Below are positions 1 to 9,112 of a DNA stretch of 64,000 nucleotides, in pieces. Made by a program: the position numbers and the translations under genes. The notes beneath the pieces were generated by a model. That model searched no databases, had not been told where the DNA came from, and saw only the letters and a program-made list of their open reading frames with translations. The stretch's first letter is position 1; each line of letters starts with the position of its first letter. The DNA comes from Dioscorea cayenensis subsp. rotundata (taxonomy: Eukaryota > Streptophyta > Magnoliopsida > Dioscoreales > Dioscoreaceae), in the NCBI RefSeq assembly GCF_009730915.1, contig NC_052481.1:2232001-2296000 (forward strand), in the 5' to 3' direction.

Positions 1-250
1 TACATATATTTATATATACATACATGTATGTATATACATTCCCTAGATATACCTATATATAGTATGTTTACATATATAAATACACATATATACGTATATA
101 TATATGTATATATACACAAATATATACATATACATATACATATATATATACTCATATACATATACATATATATACTCAAATACATATATGTATATATATA
201 TGCATATATGCATATACGCAGACATATCCATACACTTATACACATGTTTT
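1..250. repeat. TA/TACA-rich microsatellite
   Basis: About 250 bases of alternating purine-pyrimidine sequence built from TATA, TACA and ATAC units. Open frames here encode only Tyr/Ile/His repeats and are not genes. The repeat probably continues left of the window. Confidence 0.85.
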
Positions 251-506
251 CAATTCCAGATTTACAAATCCTTCCAAACAAACATAAAATCTTATAATAC
301 AGTAATTCCGGTTACATCCAACCAAACACAAGATTTGACTGCACTGTATTTTGAAACCTAAGTATTTCCAGTTACATTGTAACTAGAAATCCACTGCATT
401 TAGAATTACATCCAACCAAACGCTACCTTAGTCACATCCCTTTACTCCATTTCTATCATTTACCACCACCAACACCACCTTCTTTCGCCAATGACTTTCG
501 GGTCTA
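251..506. other. non-coding spacer, possible end of a DNA-element remnant
   Basis: No gene is visible. The phrase TTACATCCAACCAAAC occurs near 312 and again near 409, flanking a short stretch. CCAACCAAAC-type ends are common at the termini of plant hAT and PIF MITEs, so this may be the right end of an element that begins outside the window. This is an inference from the ends only. Confidence 0.3.
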
Positions 507-735
507 TTAGTACACGGGTCACCGATAGAGCTCTCACCGAGTGGTGAGAGTTCGATTCTCGGCTGAGGGCACATTTCTGGGAGTTGTGAATAGTGGTTGT
601 GTACGGGTGGTTCCAGCGCCCACGTGAGCGCGGCCCCGTCCCCACTTGTTCCACCGAGGCTTGTGCACATCCCTGGGTCTCTAGTGGGTTCGCCCCGCTT
701 TTCTTTCCCACAAAAAATAAAACACGACCTTCTTT
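507..735 (+). mobile_element. tRNA-related SINE-like copy 1
   Basis: A GC-rich island of about 220 bp in AT-rich DNA. It carries a Pol III B-box-like motif, GTTCGATTC, at about 550, inside a perfect hairpin (CTCTCACC/GGTGAGAG, 531-550), and ends in an A-rich tail near 711-722. A clearly related block lies at 35,608-35,745, starting with the same GTGGTGAGAGTT and GTGAGGGCACATTT-like phrases. Dispersed copies, a B box and an A-rich 3' end fit a tRNA-derived SINE. I could not define a convincing A box or target duplication, so the exact ends are approximate. Confidence 0.55.
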
Positions 736-1965
736 CTCCTTCTCCTCCTTATTATGTGAGGAAGCAAGGGTAATTACTCCTCACATAATGATTGTGATGA
801 TGAAAAAATTGATGAAGAAGGCCGAGAAAAAATGATAAAAAGAAATAAATAAATGGAATAAAGGTATCTAATAATGCGGGCACTACGAGTAAAAAAATAT
901 GACTATGGTTTAAATCCATACACTTTCATTTTTCAAGAACTACTAGCTATCTAGTGGTTTAGAAAATTTACTTAGAAATATGATTAAATAAAAAAATAAA
1001 TAAAATGAAAACTTTATATGAGAAAATGAGAAAACCTGATATCAGAAGACTAATGCAGAATGGTATAGCTGAGACCAGTGTATCACATAGTTTAAAAGAG
1101 GAAAGTTAGGAGCGACTTATTCTCAAGAGTTGGAGGAGAATGCCTTTTATATAGATTTAAAGAATGGGAGTTAGAAATCATTAAAGTTACAAAATTAATT
1201 TATGGAATTTCAGTAGTTAAAATCTTTTCAAATTCTGAGTTAATTTCTCGATTTTGAAAAGTTAGAAACCCTTTCAAGTTATGAAATTAAGTTTTAAGAG
1301 TTTAAAAAGTTGTTAAAATTTCTAACTTCCAAAACAATTATTTGGAATTCTAAGAATTGAAATTCCTTCAAATTCCAGGACAACTATTTATATTTTCATG
1401 TTTCAACCCTCAATTTCCATTCATTTTGTAATGAGCAAATTTCTTTATAGCTTCATACTTTTAAGCAAATACATATAACAATATCTTGTGTTATCATCTA
1501 TATATAACAAGTTATATATTTAATTATTTTGTAAAATAGATAAAAAAAACAATATGCTTCTTCCTTTATACTGTTTGTATTTTTTTAATGATTTTAATTT
1601 AGTTACTAGTTTTATTATATTAACAAATATATTTCGATAAAAATTGTATTTTATTTATAAGTTTTTTTATTTATATTAATGAGCAAACATCTGCTTCATT
1701 AGAAATAAATATTGGTTATATAAAATTGAAGTGAAAATAAAAATTTAACACAAAAACATACGACTCAAATAGTAATAACAAAAACAACAATAATAATTGG
1801 ACCCAATGATAATAACAATAAGTCAATAACAATAATAATAGGACCCATCTAACTACTACTAATCTATTCATGAATAGTATCAAATAGTATTACACAATAG
1901 TATATAGTAATCATGGACACTAAATTTACACAATATCCATGTAAATAATAGGATGTAAATGACTA

Positions 1966-2018
<53 letters not shown>

Positions 2019-3764
2019 GATGATGATGATGTTATTTAAGAATGGTTACTAGTATTTCTAATTAATCTTTTTGATGTTAATAATTGGTCTAGGTGATATA
2101 GGTTTTGATTAGTCATAAATTAGTCATAATTTATCCTACTGCATCATCTTGTCTACGTTTACTTCATTAAATGTTGAGAAAAATATCTAGATATAATTTA
2201 ATATGCAATCAAATTAAACTATTTGACTATATATGTGTATAATGTGTGAGATCAGAAAAGTTCATGAATGATTAGTGTTTTTTTAATTATTTTCCAACAA
2301 AAGTCATATCACAAGAATGAATCAATGAATCATATCACAAGTTATTCAACATTATCTGTTTGTATATTTTTTTATTTTTTTCTAAATAAAAATAGATAAA
2401 TTATAATTACATTCAAAATAAAACATTAACGGATAAATCTTTATTTTTTGCAAAATATTTATTTTTAATAATATTGTTATTTAAATATAATCTCTATATT
2501 TTGTTACTATTTTTATGTGTATATATATATATATATACTATATGAACAAATCACTCTCCATGCTGAAAAAAAAACTCAATCATTCACATAAAAATTAATT
2601 TTAAATTTGTTTCCGTTATAACAATGGTAGTATTATTTTCTTATAATTATATTTTTTTTTATTCTCATTAACTTTTGAGCATAATTTTTATTCCTATTAT
2701 TATAGTTGACAAAAAAAAAAAAAAATTTAAAGCATCACCATGACACCATCCACTTGCCTTTTGCCCTTCACTTCCACAGTTCCACCCACTTCCAGCTCCC
2801 TGCAATTGACTTCCCAACCCACTTCCCCTCAGGGAACTCCAGCTTATTCATCAATTATATTTGTTTATATATAAGAATTCTCCAAATGTCATTCTCATTA
2901 TTATGATATATATATATATATATTATATAATGAAAATAAAAATTTTGGACTTCTTTTATCTATGATTCAATATCTATTTTACCTAATTACTTAGTATTTT
3001 ATTAACTTAATTTATCAATAATTTTAAAATTTTAAAATAAAATTAAACAAATTAAAAATTTTAAAAATAATGAAATCAATTTTTTTATAGAATGAACAAA
3101 TCACTGTTTTATACTGTTCATCACGATAGAGAGGAATTCAAACTCCAAACTTTGAAGAAATATTAGAAATTTATTTGAATTGAATTTTATACCCAGCAAA
3201 ATTAAAAATTATTTATATAGTCTTATAAAAATAAATTTTATTTATGCATCTTAATAAATCATATTTATTTGAACTCATCTCTCCTAGTTCTAGATACTTT
3301 CATACCACTCTCACTAGAAGTCAATTAAAAAAAATTTATAGGAAAATATTAACCATCTTTTATCCTCTCCTTGTCATTCAAATCATTTTATTTTTTTAAT
3401 AAAATTTGTAAATTGATTTTTAAACAAATAAATAAATATTAATTTTTTACAGAGTTATATAAAAAATGATTTTCATGAGCATCTATAAGCAATTATTCAC
3501 TTCGTGTGTACGAGAGTAATTTTATTTAGTGTTTTTTTAACAATATTTTATTTTCAAAGATCATTTTTTTTAAAAAAAAAAAGTTTAAAATTAAATTCAT
3601 CTCGCAGTTCTTCTCGGTTATTTATTATTTATTTGTTCACTTTATAAATAACACTAAAAATTAATTTAGGAGGTATTTATTTATTTATTTCTGAAAATTT
3701 TCAGCAAATATACAAGATTTGAGGGGCGTATGAGCAAATAGTCACAAAAACAACAGTTTTTCAT
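736..3764. other. AT-rich intergenic region with microsatellites
   Basis: No supportable gene. Local features are an (AATA)n/(AAT)n tract running into (GAT)n at about 1966-2031, (TA)n tracts near 2518-2537 and 2905-2922, and poly-A/poly-T runs near 2710-2725 and 3565-3583. A 66-codon open frame at 2706-2906 begins in poly-A and has no recognisable domain. Confidence 0.6.
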
Positions 3765-3871
3765 CCGGACCTGGAGACTTTGGTTTCGGAGCTCCGCCGC
3801 CTCCGGTGGTTCTACGCCGTACTCCGGCGGGGAAAGTCGCCGGAGTTCCCGGTGAGATCATTGTCCCTCAA
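3765..3871 (+). other. GC-rich exon-like block, gene not identified
   Basis: An abrupt GC-rich stretch in very AT-rich DNA. One frame is open through it, giving a Leu/Arg-rich peptide, and the block runs into a possible splice donor (CCCG/GTGAGATC, about 3850-3858). The DNA then becomes AT/T-rich like an intron, and a copia element is inserted about 290 bp further on. It may be the first exon and 5' UTR of a gene whose later exons I could not identify. No domain is recognised. Confidence 0.3.
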
Positions 3872-4141
3872 CTCCCCAATTTGATTTCCTAAGTTTCAAT
3901 TTCGTTTGTATTCTAGTGTTCTGATCTCTGTTTTGATAGATTTCACAATGTGTTCATTGTTTTGGAGACAATGCTATTGCTTTTGCATCTCGTTAATATG
4001 ATCTTTTTGTCAAAATTTATTGCATGAATTTGGTCTTGAAAAGAAGAAACAATCTTTATTTGCAAGGAATCATTGTTATTGACATTGTTGGTGGATTGAA
4101 TAGCAGAGTTCTTGTCAATGGAAATCAATTAATTTGTAGAG

Positions 4142-4146
4142 AAACT
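4142..4146. repeat. target-site duplication (left) of copia element
   Basis: AAACT directly precedes the 5' LTR. The same pentamer directly follows the 3' LTR at 9108-9112. Five base pairs is the usual Ty1/copia duplication size. Confidence 0.9.
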
Positions 4147-4296
4147 TGTTAGATACATGTATATATGTGTATGTATATCCTGAGTATAGACCATGTACAC
4201 TATACATACCTGTACACTTCATCATCTATTTATACATGAGCTTGTCCATTGAGATCAATGGTTCAAGCATTTCTCTCTTCCTCTCACTCTCTAACA
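4147..4296 (+). repeat. 5' LTR of copia element
   Basis: 150 bp, TG...CA termini, 148 of 150 positions identical to the 3' LTR at 8958-9107. The two differences are near the middle (tatacAtacC here, tatacGtacA in the 3' copy). Confidence 0.95.
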
Positions 4297-4312
4297 TGGT
4301 ATCAGACTAGCT
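4297..4312 (+). promoter_or_regulatory. primer binding site (initiator tRNA-Met type)
   Basis: TGGTATCAGACTAGCT starts immediately after the 5' LTR. TGGTATCAGA is the usual plant copia primer site, complementary to the 3' end of initiator tRNA-Met. Confidence 0.85.
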
Positions 4313-4315
4313 AGG

Positions 4316-4640
4316 TTGCAGTGGCGTCGAACCCCGCCACTCCCTCTCCGGCGACCGCCGCCGTCCGCTCCGGCCGTGCCTATCTCCCCTGCGCCCACGC
4401 CCTGCCCAGCGTGCCCGGCGCTCCCGCCCGCCCAGCGCGCTCACGCTGCGCGCCCTGCGCCGCACGCCCGCGCGCCTGCGCCCGCCGCGCCCGCGCTCCC
4501 AGCGCCCCCATGCCCCGCGCCCTTGCCGCGCCCAGCGCCCGCGTCTGCCCAGCGCCCCCACCCCCAGCTGCCCGCGCCACGCCCCTGCCTGCGCACGCGC
4601 CCTGCGCGCTCGCCCCAGTAGGCTCATTGCGCACGCCTCT
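4316..4640 (+). other. extremely GC-rich leader of the copia element
   Basis: About 300 bp made almost wholly of GCGCCC/GCCCGC-type words between the primer site and gag. Open frames run through it on both strands but encode only Ala/Pro/Arg repeats, as any GC-only sequence would. It is followed by a T-rich tract (4685-4770). It is probably untranslated leader or expanded low-complexity sequence. Confidence 0.6.
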
Positions 4641-4860
4641 AGATCTCTCTCTGCTGGCCAGATCTGGTCAGCCTACCAGATCCACTTTTTCCTCTTTTTT
4701 TTTAATTTATTTTTTTTGTTTTTGGTGTTATTCTCTTGTTTGAGAATTGTTTTATTTTTTTTATTTCTTTTGTCTGATTGATTGTAAGTTAATTTGAGAA
4801 TCTTAAGGACTGATCTCGGACTCGAGTGGAGTTCTTCACGATGTCCGTCACCACGATATC

Positions 4861-5690
4861 TCCCACTCTGATGTGGTGCTTGATGGCACCAATTATATTC
4901 CATGGCGGCTTACTCTCAAGCCCATTCTTGATGGCATTCGTGTTCTTTCCCATGTTGACGGTACTTCTACTGCTCCAGCAGCTCCGACAGTCACTGATTC
5001 TGCCATTCTCAAAGCTTATGAGCAACAGCTTGAGAAGTGGATTGTCGATGATTCTACGACGCGGATGATTATTTGTCAGACTGTTACCATTGATATTCGC
5101 ACCCATATTGCAGATCTACCTACTGCTCGTGCGATGTGGAGCTACTTGGAGCGTCGTTACTGTGGTTCCAGTCAGGCACAGATCTATACCTTATATCAGG
5201 CCCTTGACACTCTGCATCAAGGGGAGGATACTGTTGATCACTACTATAGTAGATTCTGTGGGTTATGGCGCCAGATTGATGCCCTTACACCCTCCCACTG
5301 CCCTACCCACACTGCTCAGCTCCTTACTTGTACTGATGAGGCATGCACCGCTCGCCGTCGCCATGAGGAGTCACGACGTATGTATGCGTTCATTATGCGT
5401 CTACGTCCTGAGTTTGAGTCGACCCGGGCCCAGCTGTTACATGCCCCTACCACACACTCCTTAGATGAGGCATTCACTATTGTTCGTCTTTGAGGAGACT
5501 CGTCTCCGGGCTTCCTTCCGAGGCGAGTGCACTTGCTCGCTACTCGTCCTCCCCGCTCCTTCACCGCTACTCCATCCTCTTCTACTTTTGTTGCTTCTCG
5601 GTCTTCTCAGCGGCCGAAGAAGACTGTGACTTGCCACTATTGTGGCAATGTGGGACACTTTTGAGCGTGATTTGCCGAAAGAAGCAGCGA
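4861..5690 (+). pseudogene. gag: copia Gag with broken zinc knuckle
   Basis: The longest intact piece (4873-5493) begins with the LDGTNY.PW motif and continues as a UBN2/retrotransposon Gag domain with a W.YLERRY-like core. It stops at 5491-5493, and a neighbouring frame continues. A CCHC knuckle (C-HY-CGNVGH) is readable near 5628-5660, but a stop follows GHF and a one-base shift is needed to reach the last cysteine. No in-frame ATG upstream of LDGTNY is convincing. Capsid/nucleocapsid function is therefore lost from this copy. Confidence 0.85.
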
Positions 5691-6949
5691 GGCCTTCCCC
5701 GCATGACTTCATCATCGACTCCTCCACTCCTTCCCACACCTCCTTCTCAGACGCACTCAGCATCGACCTCCACTGTCTCTCTCTCTCCTGCCGATCAGCA
5801 GCAGCTATTGGTGATGCTTCGTCAGTTTCAGCAGTCGCATCCGGGCGACATCTCTACTGGTCAGGCACGTTCGGCTCAGGTTACTCCACCCACTCCAGGT
5901 AGTTCCTGTCCTCTTTGGCTTCTTGACTCTGGTGCTAGCTTTCACATGACACATGATGCCACTCATCTTCACCATTCTCATCCTTCTTCCCTTCATACTC
6001 GTGTTCGCATTGCTGATGGCACACTTTTACCTGTCTCTTCCACTGGTCATCTCTCCACTAGTGCTTTCTCTGTCCCTTCTGTATCTCATGTCCCTCATCT
6101 ATCCATGAACCTTATGTCTGTTAGTCAACTCACTGATTATGACTGTCAGGTCATTTTTGACCGGACCTCATGTCGTGTGCAGGATCACAGTGGAGCGGTG
6201 ATTGGAGCTGGCCGCCGCCATAGTGGAGTATATGCGCTGGATTCCCTTCGTCTTCCCTCTTCAGACAGTGCGCTTCTCATTGTTATCGTCGCTACTATAT
6301 CACATCATCACGTGGCATCATCGTCTTGGTCATTTATGTCGATCTCGTATGTCTTCTCTTGTCGATCGGGGTGTCCTAGGAGCGAGTCTCTCCTCCTTCC
6401 CGATGTTGTTTGTTTTGGTCAGTAAACTTGGCAAGCGATTCTGACGTCCTATCCATTGAGTCGATCTCAAACTAGTGCCCCTTTTTGACCTCATTCACTC
6501 TAATGTTTGGGGTCCCTGCTCCTTTTTGTATCTAAAAGGTGGCAATCGATATTATGTTATTTTTTTATTGATGATCACACACGATTTACACGGGTTTTAT
6601 TTTATGCATCATCGTAGTCGACTTTTATCTATATATCGCTCTTTTTACTACTATGGTGCACACTCAGTTCTCTGCCTCTATCAAGACCTTTAGGTCTGAT
6701 TCTGGCGGAGAATACACCTCCCATGCTTTTCGTACCCATTTGTCTTCTGAGGGCACCTTGCCTCAACTATCCTGTCCTGGGGCTCATCCTCAGAATGGGG
6801 TCGCTGAGCGCAAGCACCGCCACATTTTAGAGACAGCTCGAGCTCTCCTGCTTGGTTCATCTCTTCCTCCTCACTTACGGGGCCGATCTTTCGTTCACGC
6901 TGCCATCTACCTTATTAACTGCAACCATCATCCCATCTTCGAGTCGTAG
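5691..6949 (+). pseudogene. pol: copia protease and integrase region
   Basis: The aspartic-protease motif LDSGAS is at about 5921-5938, followed by a copia protease fold and NLMSVSQL-like segment. HHRLGH of the zinc-binding GAG-pre-integrase domain lies in another frame (6316-6333). The integrase core follows: the first catalytic motif reads HSNVWGP (6496-6516), with Asn where the catalytic Asp is expected. A later frame carries SDSGGEY and GVAERKHRH, the second Asp and the catalytic Glu. At least three frame changes occur in this stretch, so no active polyprotein can be made. Confidence 0.85.
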
Positions 6950-7535
6950 TCCCGGGTGAGTCCCTACATGGAACTCCCCTCGCTATGATCACCTTCGTGC
7001 TTTTGGTTGTCGTTGCTTTGTCTTACTCTCACCTCGGGAGCGGACAAAACTCACCACCCAGTCGGTTCTTTGTGTTTTTCTGGGGTATAGTCTTGAACAC
7101 AAAGGTTATCGTTGTTATGACCCAGTCACTCGTCGCTTTCGCATCTCTCGAGATGTCATATTTGATGAGACTACTCCTTTTTATGCTTCCCCCCCTTCTA
7201 CTACATCTACTTCTCCCACTGTTCCTCTTTCCTTCCTTTTTCCTCTCTCATTCACTGAGGATACTCCCCCAGCTTCCACTACTTCTCTACCACGTCCTCC
7301 TTCTCCAGAGCTTCTCTCTCATTCATCCCCTATTCCATCCCCTTCCTTATCGGTTGATTCCTCCTTACTTCCTTCAGTCTATCCTCCTATTCGTTATACT
7401 TATCATCGTCGGGAACCTGCAGCATCTTCACCTCCGGCGGTCCTCTCTGACACTCCTTCTACTGGTGATCCTGATCCTGAGGTACCCTCTCAGACTCATA
7501 CTTGGGATTTAGTTCCACTTCCTTCTCATGCTACT

Positions 7536-8110
7536 CCGATTACATAACGCTGGATTTACAGGGTGAAGACTCGTTCTGATGGGTCTCTCGAGCGCTATAA
7601 GGCGCGCTTGGTTGCTCGTGGTTTCCGGCGAGGAGCATGGTCGTGACTATGAGGAGACCTTTGCCCTGAGCCCACATGCATCTTGTCACGTATGTTGATT
7701 CTTTGCTACGGTTTGCTAGGGAGTGGACCCTACATCAACTTGATGTGAAGAATGCGTTTCTTCATGGTGACTTAAAAGAGAAAGTTTATATGACTCCTCC
7801 TCCTGGTCTTCGGGTGCCTCCAGGGACTGTTTGTCGACTTCGCCGTGCTCTTTATGGTCTTAAACAGGCTCCACGGGCCTGGTTTGTGCGATTCAGTACT
7901 GTTATTGAGGCGGCTGGTTTCACTTCGAGCATCCATGATTCGGCAGTCTTTGTTCATTCCTCACATCGCGGCCGCACTATTCTTCTACTCTATGTGGATG
8001 ACATGATTCTTCTGGAGATGATCCCCGCTCACATTGCCTTTGTGAAGCGTAACTACGTGAGACATTCTTGGTGGCCGATTTGGGTCCGCTCGTTACTTCT
8101 TGGGTATTGA
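7536..8110 (+). pseudogene. pol: copia reverse transcriptase
   Basis: The segment starts with the RT N-terminal motif KARLVARGF near 7591-7620, then a frame break. From 7676 it reads LDVKNAFLHGDL, YGLKQAPRAW and the catalytic box LLLYVDDMIL (7984-8013), all diagnostic for Ty1/copia RT. The frame ends at 8108-8110, before the thumb and RNase H. Confidence 0.9.
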
Positions 8111-8945
8111 GATCACTTCTCGGTTTGATGGCTACCAGTCTTACTCGGCACTGATATACTCTTGACCTTCTTGCTCGCTCGGCTTGAGTGATACTCGCCG
8201 TCTGTGCTACACCCATGGAGCTTCACTTGCGGCTCCGAGCTTCGATGGGACTCCTTTACCGATCCTCTCGATATCGACATCTTGTTGGCGGCTTGGTTTA
8301 CTTAGGCGTCACCGTCTGACATTTCTCATGCGATCCATATTACGAGTCGGTTTGTTGCGAGCTCCTACTTACATTCATTATGCACATCTTCTCCGAGTCA
8401 TCTGCGCTATCTTTGTGGTACTGCATCTCGTGGTCTATTCTATTCACGTCATTCCACTCTTCAGCTACAGGCCTATTCTGATGCTACTTAGGCTAGTTCC
8501 CCTGATGATCGGTTCTACATTCGCTACTCTGTATCTTTCTTGGATCTTCTCTCATTGTTTGGAAGACTAAGAAACAACATACGATGAGCTAAGTCCAAAG
8601 TCTGAGGGTCGAGGTTCGTGCTTTAGCTTCTACTTGTTCGAGGGAGGTGCTTTGGATTCGCTTCGATCCTACAGGACTTTTGGGATACCGCAAACCTCCC
8701 TATTCCTCTTCACTGTGATAGCACTGGGGCCCCCTTGATTGCTGGCGACACGGTCAAGCATGAGCTGACCAAACACATTGGAGTGGATGCCCATTTCACT
8801 CGATGTCATGTTCGTTCTCGAGACGAGTGTCTCTTCATTACCTTCCCACGGAGGTTCGGGTAGTCGACTTCTTCACCAAAGCGCGAGACTCGCGATCGAG
8901 CATCTTTTCATGTTATCCAAACTCGGACGTATGATCCGTCTTGAG
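8111..8945 (+). pseudogene. pol: copia RT C-terminus and RNase H remnant
   Basis: Similarity is shredded among three frames. The end of RNase H is recognisable near 8774-8850 (HIGVDAHFTRCHVR-like), followed by a VDFFTKA-like tail close to 8870. Frameshifts are numerous. Confidence 0.7.
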
Positions 8946-8957
8946 TTTGAGGAGGGG
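8945..8957 (+). promoter_or_regulatory. polypurine tract
   Basis: A purine run ending GAGGAGGGG lies directly before the 3' LTR, the position of the plus-strand primer in LTR retrotransposons. Confidence 0.8.
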
Positions 8958-9107
8958 TGTTAGATACATGTATATATGTGTATGTATATCCTGAGTATAG
9001 ACCATGTACACTATACGTACATGTACACTTCATCATCTATTTATACATGAGCTTGTCCATTGAGATCAATGGTTCAAGCATTTCTCTCTTCCTCTCACTC
9101 TCTAACA
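8958..9107 (+). repeat. 3' LTR of copia element
   Basis: 150 bp, TGTTAG...CTAACA, near-identical to the 5' LTR and followed by the right AAACT duplication (9108-9112). Confidence 0.95.
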
Positions 9108-9112
9108 AAACT

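Larger units (their letters stand above)
4147..9107 (+). mobile_element. complete but coding-defective Ty1/copia LTR retrotransposon
   Basis: The element is 4961 bp, bounded by two 150-bp LTRs with TGTTAG...CTAACA ends and flanked by AAACT duplications. Order: 5' LTR, tRNA-Met-type primer site, GC-rich leader, Gag, zinc knuckle, protease (DSGAS), GAG-pre-integrase (HHRLGH), integrase, reverse transcriptase (YVDD), RNase H remnant, purine tract, 3' LTR. Integrase before RT identifies Ty1/copia. The LTRs differ at only two positions (about 1.3%), so insertion is recent, yet the internal coding region is broken by many stops and frameshifts. It sits about 290 bp downstream of an exon-like block, possibly in that gene's intron. 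The short LTR suggests a small-LTR lineage such as Ale/Retrofit, which is an inference. Confidence 0.95.

Noticed and set aside
1-361. Tyr/Ile/His-rich open frames
   Set aside because: They are translations of a TA/TACA microsatellite.
531-560. Functional tRNA gene
   Set aside because: There is a B-box-like motif but no complete cloverleaf or acceptor stem; the dispersed copy and A-rich tail suit a SINE better.
4307-4743. Overlapping open frames on both strands rich in Ala, Pro and Arg
   Set aside because: They fall in the GC-only leader of the copia element, where stop codons are scarce by composition. No domain and no conserved start.
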